DNA of 64,000 nucleotides from Roseofilum capinflatum BLCC-M114 (GTDB lineage: Bacteria; Cyanobacteriota; Cyanobacteriia; Cyanobacteriales; Desertifilaceae). Below, one piece after another: positions 53,638 to 62,631 of the stretch. The notes under the pieces are model-generated. The model searched no databases and was not told where the DNA came from. It saw only the letters and a program-made list of their open reading frames with translations. Position numbers and translations under genes: made by a program. Within the stretch, counting starts at the first letter, position 1. Every line of letters starts with the position of its first letter. The stretch lies in NCBI RefSeq assembly GCF_030068505.1, contig NZ_JAQOSO010000117.1:35367-99366 (forward strand), read 5' to 3'.

Positions 53638-56385
53638 TTAATTGGGAATTGACTTGGACTCTAGGGGAGCATCAAGAACCTTAGCAATGCGATCGCGGGT
53701 TTTTTCTAAATGGGCTTTAGTATAGGTATCTAAGCCTCTTCCCCGTCGGCGCAAGGTTTGGTCAATGCGATCTTCTAATTCCCGCAGGTTGTACCAAGCT
53801 AGGGTAACTGCATCTTCGGGAACTCTAACTTGTCGTAAGCTGATCTTGCTCAAGACTTCCACATATTCCCGTTGCAGAGCGCGACGGACGCTCGATAGGT
53901 TAGCGATGTCTCCATCGATGACTTCTGTCCAAATGCTCCCTTGAATCGTGGTGAACAGTTCCGGTAACCTAAATACTTCTTCTGTGGCATCGGTTTTTAG
54001 CTCCAGATCTTGCAAGCGAGAAAGACGGGTGGGAGATAAGAGAGAGCGCAAAACCACCTTTTGTAAGAATAATAGGCGATCGCTAATCGGATAATCCAAC
54101 TCAAACAAATCCGGGAATGCCCCCCAATGAGACCAACGAGAGGGGGCTAATTGGTTCAGCAACTGGGGTGAAAATTCAAACGCTTCTGCGGAAAACACAT
54201 ATTCATTAATCGCCCCTAACGCCGCTCGTTGCTTCTCGGCTGACAGGGGTTGAAAGGGCAGACCCCCATTGGGATCGCCGGCATAATGGCGATTAAACGA
54301 TTGTCCTCCCACATAGAGGGGTAAATTGATGGCATTGCGGAAATAGTACATAAATACGGTATCAAACAGTTCCCGCATTTCACTGAAGCTTTCCCCCGGA
54401 GCTGGCGATCGCCGATTCAGTCGAGACCACATGGCTTGGGCATTTTCAAACTGCCATTGGGCATAGGTGAGAGGATCGTTACTCATATCAAAAATATTCA
54501 CCGCCGGATCGAGACCACTGAGAAAATCCTCATCCGTACCATAGGCTAATTCCGGTTCGGCTGCTCGTTGGGCAATTTGGCGCAATTGCCGCAATTCTGC
54601 TTCTGGAGAAACCGCATTCAGGGGTTTATATCCATATTCGATCGCCCAAACATCATAGGGCCCTAATTTCATTGGGAAATAATCCCCTTGGGGTTTGCCG
54701 GGGGGCGCTAAATTGGGCGATACATAATCCATCACCGACCCCACCATGCCGAGGGTGCGGGTAATCTCCGGGTTTTGTAATTCTTCCGGACTCAGGAGGG
54801 TGCTGCCATGGAAATTATGCCGTAATCCTAGGGTATGACCCACTTCATGGGCAACCAAAAAACGGATAAATTGCTGCACATAATTCTCCATTTCTGCGCT
54901 ACTGGGCAACACATTGTTAACCAAAGATAGGGACGTTGCCCCGATCGCCAATTGTCGGTTAAACTCTTTGGCAAAACACACATCTCGGTCTAACAGAGAT
55001 TTTGCTAAAGGAAACCCAGACAGGCGATCTTTTTTCGCTTCCGACTCTTCCGACAGGTCAACCCCACGTAAATAACTGTTTTCCAGGGTATCTTGGCAAA
55101 AGGTTTGCAATAAACTCTGTTGTTGTCCCCCCCCTGCGTCAGGATTAACCAGGGTTTGATATTGGCCTTTGATCAATCGCACCACATTGGCATCAATCAA
55201 AATATCCGCATCTAAAATTTCCCCAGTTAGGGGGTTGGTTCGAGAAGGGCCAATGCCATAAAACATGGGTTCAAAGGAACTCGACCAGCGCACCACATTG
55301 TAGCGAATATCCGCCGGAGTCCAGTCCGCATTATCGGGCATTTGTCGCACTTCGATCGCCTGGGGTAATCCCGCTTGGGCAAAGGCTTCATTCCACATGA
55401 GGATGCCTTCTTTTACCGCCTCGCGATATTCTAGGGGAACGGTATTTTCGATCCAAAAGACTAAGGGTTTTCCCGGTTGCAGATTCCAGCGATTAATGTA
55501 GCGCACAAAGGGGTCGCGGCGATCGCTATTGCCAAAATCCTTATAGGCTGTTAAAAAATAACCCACTCGCTCATCCGCTAATCGAGGGCGATAGTCATGG
55601 GTGGGCAATTGGGAAAAACTATAATGCACCGCTAAATTAAAGGCGCGGCTATCAGGCAAGCTGCTTATATTTAGGCCTAGGCCCCTAAAGCCATAGAGAG
55701 CTTCAATTTCCACATTTTCGGGAAAATTTTCCACTTCCGTAATATAGGAACTATCAGGGGAGACCGAATAGGCTCCATCGAGCAAATAGGGCAAAAACGT
55801 GGATAAGCCACTGAGATCCCCTTCTCCCATCACCAGATTGGTGGCATCAATGAGTAAGGACTTCCGTTCGGGATGAGTGCTTTTAATCTCTAAGGAATAG
55901 AGAACCGAATCGCTAAAACCTTCCTGGAGCGATCGCGCTAAGGGATCGCCAGGATCGGTGCGAAAATTAGTTTGGGGAACCACAAATTGCACTCGGTCTT
56001 GCACATGACGCAATTGAAATAATATCTCCCCGATGGGCATTCCATTGAGTAAAAACCCTTCGCCAATGCCACTCGATAGGGTCATCACGCACAAGAAATT
56101 TCGGTTCAGTTGTTCGGGGGCAATTTCTAAATAAATATTCTCATTATTTTCGGTTTTATAGAGCGTAAATAAGCCTTCTTCTTTCTGCGTTTCAGAAATC
56201 AAATCTGCAAAAGATTTAGGGGATTTAGACTCCGATGATTCTTCAGCTTTGAGCCGATGCTCAAGGGGCTGGGCAACTTGTACCCCTGACGTAAGGGGTC
56301 GATCGACGATTATTCCCCAACTGGGCCAGATGGTTACTACCAGAAATCCCAGAATTAAACAGGCAATTAGATATAGTTTTTTCAT
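53638..56385 (-). CDS. Zinc-dependent metalloprotease, DUF5117/DUF4953 type
   Basis: 915 aa from the ATG at 56385 (MKKLYLIACLILGFLVV signal or anchor); a start 12 bases upstream is possible. The catalytic motif HEVGHTLGLRH (HExxHxxGxxH, gluzincin/metzincin-like) is near residue 510. It is followed by GMVGSVMDYVSPN, whose MDY recalls a Met-turn. The N-terminal domain (about 60-300) and the helical C-terminus are of the DUF5117 and DUF4953 type. It should be exported and act outside the cytoplasm. Substrate unknown. Confidence 0.88.
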   Translation of the reverse strand: MKKLYLIACLILGFLVVTIWPSWGIIVDRPLTSGVQVAQPLEHRLKAEESSESKSPKSFADLISETQKEEGLFTLYKTENNENIYLEIAPEQLNRNFLCVMTLSSGIGEGFLLNGMPIGEILFQLRHVQDRVQFVVPQTNFRTDPGDPLARSLQEGFSDSVLYSLEIKSTHPERKSLLIDATNLVMGEGDLSGLSTFLPYLLDGAYSVSPDSSYITEVENFPENVEIEALYGFRGLGLNISSLPDSRAFNLAVHYSFSQLPTHDYRPRLADERVGYFLTAYKDFGNSDRRDPFVRYINRWNLQPGKPLVFWIENTVPLEYREAVKEGILMWNEAFAQAGLPQAIEVRQMPDNADWTPADIRYNVVRWSSSFEPMFYGIGPSRTNPLTGEILDADILIDANVVRLIKGQYQTLVNPDAGGGQQQSLLQTFCQDTLENSYLRGVDLSEESEAKKDRLSGFPLAKSLLDRDVCFAKEFNRQLAIGATSLSLVNNVLPSSAEMENYVQQFIRFLVAHEVGHTLGLRHNFHGSTLLSPEELQNPEITRTLGMVGSVMDYVSPNLAPPGKPQGDYFPMKLGPYDVWAIEYGYKPLNAVSPEAELRQLRQIAQRAAEPELAYGTDEDFLSGLDPAVNIFDMSNDPLTYAQWQFENAQAMWSRLNRRSPAPGESFSEMRELFDTVFMYYFRNAINLPLYVGGQSFNRHYAGDPNGGLPFQPLSAEKQRAALGAINEYVFSAEAFEFSPQLLNQLAPSRWSHWGAFPDLFELDYPISDRLLFLQKVVLRSLLSPTRLSRLQDLELKTDATEEVFRLPELFTTIQGSIWTEVIDGDIANLSSVRRALQREYVEVLSKISLRQVRVPEDAVTLAWYNLRELEDRIDQTLRRRGRGLDTYTKAHLEKTRDRIAKVLDAPLESKSIPN

Positions 56386-56482
56386 ACCCCAATCCAATAG
56401 TTAAGCATTCGTTTCGATCCCATGATTCGATCCCTTGCGCGGACAGACAATGAATAATAAGCAGCGATCCTGATACAGAATG

Positions 56483-56527
56483 ACTATTGCCTATTGCCTA
56501 TTGCCTATTGCCTTTTGCCTTTTGCCT
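56483..56527. repeat. Heptamer array (CTATTGC type)
   Basis: About six units of CTATTGC/CTTTTGC fill the gap between the metalloprotease and glycosidase genes, upstream of the former. This is the third sequence type of heptamer in the window. Confidence 0.9.
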
Positions 56528-56531
56528 GACT

Positions 56532-59045
56532 TCAGAAAGAAGTCTGTTGATGCCCCATTACCCATTCATGTCCGCTTGCGGAAACGTGGTAAAGTCCCCA
56601 AATGGCCATAGCTCGCAGATAATGACTGGCGCGAAAGGTTCCGGCTGCGGTAATGGCTTCTGGGGTGCGAAATTGCAAACCATGGGTATAAATTTGATGA
56701 ACCACGGCTTCGGCGATCGCAAAAGCTTCGGCTTTCATTCCTTGTTGTAACATAAATGCGGCTAATCCGAAGTTAATTCCTGTCCAAATTTCCAGGGGAT
56801 GGGTGGCATTGGGGTTTTCGGGTGAGCCATCGGGGTTCACACCATTGGCTACACCGAGAGCGGCTTGATCCGGGTTTTGGGTCTGGTTAAAGAGGGTAAA
56901 ACAGGTGTGATAGATGGTTTGTAGGGTGGTCTGGGTGCAGTCTTCTGGCACAATAGAGGGTAAGTTTAATAACTGGGCGTAAAATTGACCGCAGAGCTGA
57001 TCGGCCATCACGACTTGCGATCCGCTTTGGCTATCGAGGTTATAGTAGGTTCCATTCCACAGCGTTTTTTGATACAGGGGCTTGGACTGCGTTAACCAGC
57101 CTGACCATTGTTCAATCTGAGCGTCAAGATCGGCGGAGGTTTGAGCCGCTTGCAGCCGTTGTCCGATCGCGATCGCCCCTTCGAGCGCGGCTAACCATAA
57201 TCCCCCACAATAGGCGCTAATGCCCTTCAGTTGCCAATCATCAAAGGTTTGATCGGGCGCTCCTGAGTTTTCGGGAATGCCATCCCCATCAATATCAAAG
57301 GTTTTTAGATAGTCGAGGGTTTCCACAATGGCTAACCAGCAGTCCTGCAAAAACTCCAGATCCTCGGCTCCTGTCCAGAGAAAATACCGATAGACTTGCA
57401 GCACAAAATCACAGCCCAAGTCTTTCCACAGGTTGCAGTCCTGATAGCTGGTGTAATTAGTTTTGTCCCAGGGATGTTCATTGGGAGCGCCTAGATCGTG
57501 GGGGGTGGCGCTGGCAATTTTACGCACGGCTTGGGCTTGGTTGTAACCAATCGTTCGGGGGGTATTGTCTCCCTGGGGAATGGCGCGAGCGAAGGCTAAC
57601 ATTACTGCTTTTTCCAGTTTCGGCCAGAGTTGGGTTAAGGCAAAGCCCCCATAGAGCCGCACATCTAGGCTTTCATACCAGCGATAGTCTAGGCATTCGA
57701 GTACCCCAAATTGACCAATGGGGTCGTTTTCTGTGCCTGCTGTCCACAGGGTTCCGCCATCGGTGAGTAGGTAGAGTTCGTTAAACAGGGCCATTTTCAG
57801 GGATTCGGGAAATCCGCGATCGCCTAAAATGGGTTTGCGCCATTCGTTAATCGCCTCTTTCCAAGTATCCGAATGTTTCAGAGCCGTGCGTACCATTGAC
57901 CAGGCATTTTTGCCATTGCGCCCGAAGAAGTCGGTATAGCGGCGATAGTAGCTAATCGGTTGACCGGCGGGTTCTTCGCCCGTTGAGGGCAGTTGGCCAG
58001 AAAAGTCACTCCCCGCTTGAGTATAGCCAAACTGGGTTACGGGAAAGTCCCAAGCCAGGATAAAGGGTATTTTTCGGGTTTTTCCGGGTCTGAGGGTAAA
58101 GCGGACGGCGATCGCACAGGCGAGGCGTTCCCCAGATGCGGCTGGACTTTCATCTTCTGAGTCTGACAAGGAGCCATCGCTGGCAAAGGGCGACCAAACG
58201 GCATCCCCATTACTGGTAGGGTTCCAACGGGTATGGTAAAAGACTTCGACGGCCGGGTGTGCAATAGTGGCGATCGCCCATTGCCCCTCCCCTTCTTCCG
58301 GGATCTCATGGGTACTCAACCGACTCATCAAGCAGCCCACCCGAAAGTTATTTTCAATCCACCGGTTATAGTTATCCGTGCTTTCTCCCCATTGGGGTTG
58401 ATACTCGTAAACCGGCGAACCATCATCCCGAACTGTAATTTCCGGGGTTTTGATGGCATTAGTAAACCAACCCACCGTATTTTCCCAGGTGAGCATAATA
58501 CTCAGAGTGAGGGGCTTATCCGTGGGGTTATGGGCCGTCCATTCAAAGATGGCCAGGGGATAGCTGGTTTCTTGGTAGTTGTGGGGAATAATGGGCGAAA
58601 ATTGTTCGCATAGGAGTTGGGCATTGTAAACCCCTTCGTAGTGATACCAGCTTTGGGGATAGAGGGCGCTATAGGTTCCCGTTTGTTGGATGGCACTGGT
58701 GGGGGGATACCATTGCCAACGGCTCAGAGTTCCATCTGTGGGGGGTTGGGTACTGAGGGCATAGGTTTTGCTGCGCCCGTCTGAGGTTTGTTCAAAGACG
58801 CTAAACTGACAGGCGGGTAGGGTTTTGAAGATATGTTCTCCCCCGTCAATATGCCAGAGGTTAAACTCTCCCCTGGGCGATCGCCCGATACACCCTGCAC
58901 CAAACCCACCGAGGGGCATTCCATGCCAAGGGCCATCATCTAAATTGGACGTATAACGCACCGTGTAAGGATTATCCCACCCCAAACCGAGGGGGCGTTG
59001 CCATGCACAGGAAGGAATCTGGGATTGAAAGGGTTGATCTGCCAT
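56532..59045 (-). CDS. GH116 family glycosidase (glucosylceramidase-like)
   Basis: 837 aa from the ATG at 59045; a longer frame starts 20 codons earlier but overlaps the GUN4 gene. The N-terminal beta domain (about 20-370) begins GMPLGGFGAGCIGRSPRGEF. The catalytic (alpha/alpha)6 domain follows. The likely nucleophile is the Glu in FGVLECLDYRW before YESLDVRLYG, and the acid/base is the Asp in DGDGIPENSGAPDQTFDDW. Both match GH116 (GBA2-type beta-glucosidase). There is no signal peptide. It follows the GUN4-domain gene by 10 bases. Confidence 0.9.
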   Translation of the reverse strand: MADQPFQSQIPSCAWQRPLGLGWDNPYTVRYTSNLDDGPWHGMPLGGFGAGCIGRSPRGEFNLWHIDGGEHIFKTLPACQFSVFEQTSDGRSKTYALSTQPPTDGTLSRWQWYPPTSAIQQTGTYSALYPQSWYHYEGVYNAQLLCEQFSPIIPHNYQETSYPLAIFEWTAHNPTDKPLTLSIMLTWENTVGWFTNAIKTPEITVRDDGSPVYEYQPQWGESTDNYNRWIENNFRVGCLMSRLSTHEIPEEGEGQWAIATIAHPAVEVFYHTRWNPTSNGDAVWSPFASDGSLSDSEDESPAASGERLACAIAVRFTLRPGKTRKIPFILAWDFPVTQFGYTQAGSDFSGQLPSTGEEPAGQPISYYRRYTDFFGRNGKNAWSMVRTALKHSDTWKEAINEWRKPILGDRGFPESLKMALFNELYLLTDGGTLWTAGTENDPIGQFGVLECLDYRWYESLDVRLYGGFALTQLWPKLEKAVMLAFARAIPQGDNTPRTIGYNQAQAVRKIASATPHDLGAPNEHPWDKTNYTSYQDCNLWKDLGCDFVLQVYRYFLWTGAEDLEFLQDCWLAIVETLDYLKTFDIDGDGIPENSGAPDQTFDDWQLKGISAYCGGLWLAALEGAIAIGQRLQAAQTSADLDAQIEQWSGWLTQSKPLYQKTLWNGTYYNLDSQSGSQVVMADQLCGQFYAQLLNLPSIVPEDCTQTTLQTIYHTCFTLFNQTQNPDQAALGVANGVNPDGSPENPNATHPLEIWTGINFGLAAFMLQQGMKAEAFAIAEAVVHQIYTHGLQFRTPEAITAAGTFRASHYLRAMAIWGLYHVSASGHEWVMGHQQTSF

Positions 59046-59055
59046 AGGGTTTATT

Positions 59056-59544
59056 TTACAGGTCTCGGCGCGATAGTAGGGCGATTCTCCATGTGCCGAG
59101 GACAAAGGAGAAACAGGGCTGATCTCCCACGGGAATCAGCAGTTTGGCGACGGGTAAGTGCCCCAAGGGAGCCTCAAGGCTAAAGGTTAATTGATCATAA
59201 TTTAACCAGACTTCTTGCGATAATGCTCCGCATTGCTGACGCGATCGCCACCCCACTTTTTCCCCAAATTCAGCATAGTTCTGATGGCTGAGGTTCCAGA
59301 TCTGCTGTTGGATGCTAAAACCGAAATGACTGTGGCTATGTTCTCTCCACAGGCGATCGATCTGTTGTAGCTCTGAGGTAGGGAGTGCCAGAGCATGGCG
59401 TTTGTTAATGTAGCCTTCTGAAGTGCGATCGCTCAGTTGCAAGAGTATCCTACCCGTTTCTTCGTCTGCTTCTTCCCACTGTTGGGCTACCAGTAGATGT
59501 TCTAGGTTTTTATAAAGAGACTCAAGGGGGGTAAGAGTTTTCAT
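59056..59544 (-). CDS. GUN4-domain protein
   Basis: 162 aa. The GUN4 core is complete: YKNLEHLLVAQQWEEADEET, then LQQIDRLWREHSHSHFGFSI and YAEFGEKVGWRS. GUN4 binds porphyrins and activates Mg chelatase with ChlH. Here the extra N-terminal helical domain of full cyanobacterial Gun4 (about 230 aa) is missing, so this is one of the short GUN4 paralogues common in filamentous species; it may not be the chelatase activator itself. It heads a unit with the GH116 gene 10 bases downstream. Confidence 0.9.
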   Translation of the reverse strand: MKTLTPLESLYKNLEHLLVAQQWEEADEETGRILLQLSDRTSEGYINKRHALALPTSELQQIDRLWREHSHSHFGFSIQQQIWNLSHQNYAEFGEKVGWRSRQQCGALSQEVWLNYDQLTFSLEAPLGHLPVAKLLIPVGDQPCFSFVLGTWRIALLSRRDL

Positions 59545-59681
59545 TGGCTTGGGGTCTTTACGTTTCCCCTCTATTTTATCCTATTGTTTTCCGTTTATTT
59601 TGTTGCATAGATTGCTCTTGTAATCAGTGAAGTCACCATGATATAAATAAAAGTCGTGATGTGATTAACCCTCCTTTCTTT

Positions 59682-60221
59682 ATGTCTTCCCCCCTTGAAA
59701 TCTGCCCTCTGGCAAACTTAGAGTATATTCCCTACATTGATGACCAGGGGAAATTTCCCGAACAATTCTCTAAACAAATCGGAGTCTATGCTATTTTTGA
59801 TGAAAATAAAACGTTACAACTGGTTTATTATTCACGGGATATTTATCTAAGCCTGAAGCAACATATGGTGCGGCAACCCCAAGCCTGTTATTGGGTTAAA
59901 GCCTATGGTATTGAGAAGCCCAACCGCAGTCAACTCGAACAAATCAAAGAAGCTTGGATTGCTGAAAATGGCTCAACTCCCTTGGGAAATGGGGAACAGT
60001 TCAGTCAATGGACTGATCCCATTGATGCGAAAGTGTCAATGACCGATGAGGAAAAGGCAGCCTATGAAACCAGTGATGAATTAGGACAAATGAAACTGTT
60101 GAAAAATGTCGCTCGTCGAGTTCAAGAGGAAATATTAGCGCGTTTAGAGCCTCGAAAGATTCAGGACTCATTTCGGTTTAATCCGAAGTTGAAAGAAAAA
60201 GGGTTATTAGACTTGAAATAA
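59682..60221 (+). CDS. GIY-YIG-like domain protein
   Basis: 179 aa from the ATG at 59682; a GTG 21 bases earlier is in frame. GIYxIF and YYSR in QIGVYAIFDENKTLQLVYYS resemble the GIY-YIG nuclease strand pair, followed by IYLSLKQHM. The C-terminus (about 115-180) is helical and charged. In many cyanobacteria this family is annotated as GIY-YIG nuclease-like. Key catalytic Arg and Glu cannot be confirmed by eye, so nuclease activity is unproven. Confidence 0.7.
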   Translation: MSSPLEICPLANLEYIPYIDDQGKFPEQFSKQIGVYAIFDENKTLQLVYYSRDIYLSLKQHMVRQPQACYWVKAYGIEKPNRSQLEQIKEAWIAENGSTPLGNGEQFSQWTDPIDAKVSMTDEEKAAYETSDELGQMKLLKNVARRVQEEILARLEPRKIQDSFRFNPKLKEKGLLDLK

Positions 60222-60257
60222 AATAGGGCGAGTCCTAGGTAATGGGTAAACTTTTTT

Positions 60258-60299
<42 letters not shown>

Positions 60300-60308
<9 letters not shown>

Positions 60309-60815
60309 TTCCTGAGATTTCCAGAGAACTTGACTTAATTTCTGCCAGGTTTTCTGAGCAGCTTCCTTTATTTGATTGCGATTATACCATTTCTGAAACT
60401 CTTGTTCATACTCGGCATCGGTCATCTGGTAAGTATTCCAGGTTTTCAAACCGAGGAGCAATCCCCAAATGAGAAGCACATAAATAGACCAGGACAATGT
60501 GCCCACACTGACTAAATTAATAACGACCAGAAAACTATTGGCAATGATATATTTTCCCGCATCCTTTTTGAGGGTTTGATAGCGCTGGATATCAAACTCT
60601 TTACGATACTCAAGTTTCCCTTTTTGTTCGATCCATTCTTGTTCAGCAGCTTTGAGTTCTTCAGTAGAAATGTCTAATTCTGTGGCAATTTCTACTAACT
60701 GCTCATAGGAAAACTCTTCTATATGATTTTGGCGGGCGATCGCCAGTTGCAAAATCTGTTGTAGATCCTCTTGGCGATAGGAACGGGAGATAGGTGCAGA
60801 AGAACCAGACATCAT
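60300..60815 (-). CDS. 2TM-domain membrane protein
   Basis: 171 aa. Residues 10-75 form a helical N-terminal region (SYRQEDLQQILQLAIARQNH, then YEQLVEIATELDISTEELKA). Two transmembrane helices lie at about 95-132 (IIANSFLVVINLVSVG and WSIYVLLIWGLLLGLK) and are followed by a helical tail. The 2TM family is known as a small domain near kinases or alone in cyanobacteria; no function is established. The start has two consecutive ATGs. Confidence 0.8.
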
Positions 60816-61168
60816 CTTAACTTAGGCTTCACTTATAGGGTCTTATAGGGTAATGACAATCCAATCATTGAGCAGATTTGGTGAGGATGGAGGTGGAAAA
60901 GCATTTGCTCCCTTCTATTATGCCGAAGATAAGCCGATCCAGACAAGAAACATAGAGAGGGCAAAGATGGGGAAGCGCGGAGATTCCCCATTCCCTATTC
61001 CCCATTCCCTATTCCCCATTCCCCATTCCCCATTCCCTACCCGAACCATTCAAGGACGGATAATCCCCCTAAAATGCCCTTACCCCTCAAAAAGCCGCTC
61101 ATTACAATGGAGAGAGCGAGGCGCACCCCTCCCCCGATATGATGCAATCTTAGATTCAGAGGTGTTTT
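60816..61168. other. Intergenic region with heptamer array
   Basis: 353 bases. A CCCCATT/CCCTATT array occupies 60983-61039. The open frame 60853-61221 crosses the array and is not credible. The last part, with CCGATATGATGCAATCTTAG, may be the promoter of the protease gene. AGAGGTG before 61169 is its ribosome site. Confidence 0.6.
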
Positions 61169-62299
61169 ATGAACGGCAATATTCGCGTGGGCAGTCTTTT
61201 TGGCATTCCCTTTTATCTTAATCCGTCCTGGTTTCTGGTTCTTGGTTTAGTGACCTTGAGCTATGGAACCAACTTGAGTGCTAGTTTTCCCCAACTGGGT
61301 TCAGTCTTACCCTGGATTTTAGGGTTAGGCGCTGCTCTGTTGCTCTTTTCTTCCGTGTTGGCACACGAACTCGGCCATAGTCTAGTTGCTATTCGTCAGG
61401 GGATTGGGGTGAATTCGATTACCTTATTTCTGTTTGGAGGACTGGCAAGTTTAGAGAAAGAATCGAAAACTCCTGCGGAAGCCTTTTGGGTGGCGATCGC
61501 CGGCCCTGCGGTGAGTTTGATTCTCTGTGGTCTGTTTACAGCGATCGCGGTTTTTACCCCCATTAGCGGCCCCTTAGCTGCCATTATCGGACTTCTGGCC
61601 TACATTAACCTGGTTTTAGGGCTGTTTAACCTGATTCCCGGTTTACCCCTCGATGGCGGCAATATTCTCAAAGCTCTGGTGTGGAAAATTACCGGAAACC
61701 CGAACCGAGGCGTAGTGTTTGCTAGTCGCGTAGGACAACTGATCGGTTGGTTTGCGGTGGCGATCGGGGCCCTGTCAGTCTTAGATATTCAAGTGGTTCT
61801 GTTTGGCTTCCCCATTCCCGGTAGTATTTGGACGCTCTTAATCGGTTGGTTCCTCCTGCAAAATGCTGGTCGTTCTGCTCAGTCGGCGACCATCCAAGAT
61901 ATTCTCGCTCACTTGAAGGCCGAAGACGCGGTTCATGCTGAAAGTCCTGTCGTTACGTCTAATCTCTCCCTGCGCGAGTTTGCCAATAATTATGTGATTG
62001 GTCAAAAGCAATGGAAAAAGTTCCTGGTGATTGATGAGGAAGGACATCTGTTAGGAACGGTCAGCATTGATGATATGCGATCGGTTCCCACCTCCGAATG
62101 GCCTGAAACCACCGTTCAAGCCTTAGTCAAACCCACACCAAGTTCAGAAATTATCCAATCGGATCAAAACCTTTTGGAAGTGGTGCAACTGTTGGAACAA
62201 ACTCAATTGTCTGAACTGCCAGTGGTGCGCGAGAACGGCATTTTAGTTGGCTTACTCGATAAGGCAGAAATCGCCCGCTTAGTGCAACAGCAAGCCTGA
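61169..62299 (+). CDS. Site-2 protease family (M50) with CBS domains
   Basis: 376 aa. Six or so membrane segments lie in residues 15-230. The zinc site is HELGH in SSVLAHELGHSLVAI (about 63-77), and the second motif NLIPGLPLDGG is at about 153. A pair of CBS domains fills about 250-376 (LVIDEEGHLLGTVSIDDM, then LPVVRENGILVGLLDKAEI). It cleaves membrane-embedded substrates, often releasing regulators; CBS domains bind adenylates. A strong hairpin follows its stop by 34 bases. Confidence 0.92.
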   Translation: MNGNIRVGSLFGIPFYLNPSWFLVLGLVTLSYGTNLSASFPQLGSVLPWILGLGAALLLFSSVLAHELGHSLVAIRQGIGVNSITLFLFGGLASLEKESKTPAEAFWVAIAGPAVSLILCGLFTAIAVFTPISGPLAAIIGLLAYINLVLGLFNLIPGLPLDGGNILKALVWKITGNPNRGVVFASRVGQLIGWFAVAIGALSVLDIQVVLFGFPIPGSIWTLLIGWFLLQNAGRSAQSATIQDILAHLKAEDAVHAESPVVTSNLSLREFANNYVIGQKQWKKFLVIDEEGHLLGTVSIDDMRSVPTSEWPETTVQALVKPTPSSEIIQSDQNLLEVVQLLEQTQLSELPVVRENGILVGLLDKAEIARLVQQQA

Positions 62300-62333
62300 T
62301 CGATAAAAACCCGATAGTTGAATAGTTAATATC

Positions 62334-62363
62334 AGTAGGGGCGAAAACAGTTTCGCCCCTACT
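62334..62363. terminator. 30-bp inverted repeat after the protease gene
   Basis: The 13-bp arms AGTAGGGGCGAAA and TTTCGCCCCTACT surround the loop ACAG. It belongs to the dispersed GTAGGGGC palindrome family (others at 32645 and 63953). Position after the stop codon suggests use as a terminator; only CTTCTGTATT follows, so it is not a typical T-tract terminator. Confidence 0.65.
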
Positions 62364-62436
62364 CTTCTGTATTCAGTAGTTAGGAGCGCCTTCTTCCCTA
62401 GCGTTTGAATCGGGATTCTTTGTCCCCATTTTATAT

Positions 62437-62631
62437 TAAGATTTATTACAATTTTCGGGATTTTGCATAAAAATGACCTGATTTTTCTGAGATCTAGGTC
62501 AGAAATTTGAAGATGATAACTTTACAAAAACTTCATCAAAAATACGGATAACTTCATCGAATCTTCATATTACTCAGAAAAAATGGTGATACTTTTAAAC
62601 TTATTCCTTCTGCTACTCACCCAGGTGTCCT
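62437..62631 (+). promoter_or_regulatory. Upstream region of the DUF4114 gene with phased CTTCAT repeats
   Basis: CTTCAT occurs at 62531, 62552 and 62563, spaced 21 and 11 bases, close to two turns and one turn of DNA; this resembles direct-repeat sites of OmpR/PhoB-type regulators. The block 62437-62490 (TTATTACAATTTTCGGG and ATTTTGCATAAAA) is a diverged match to the 69-bp repeats at 12271 and 13189. TGACCT and AGGTCA flank 62474-62502 as an inverted pair. Confidence 0.5.

Noticed and set aside
59682..60221. Considered calling this an active homing or repair nuclease
   Set aside because: Only the GIY-YIG-like strand pair is suggestive; catalytic residues could not be confirmed.
60853..61221. 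A 122-codon frame through a heptamer array
   Set aside because: Most of its residues come from the CCCCATT repeat, and it overlaps the start of the site-2 protease gene.
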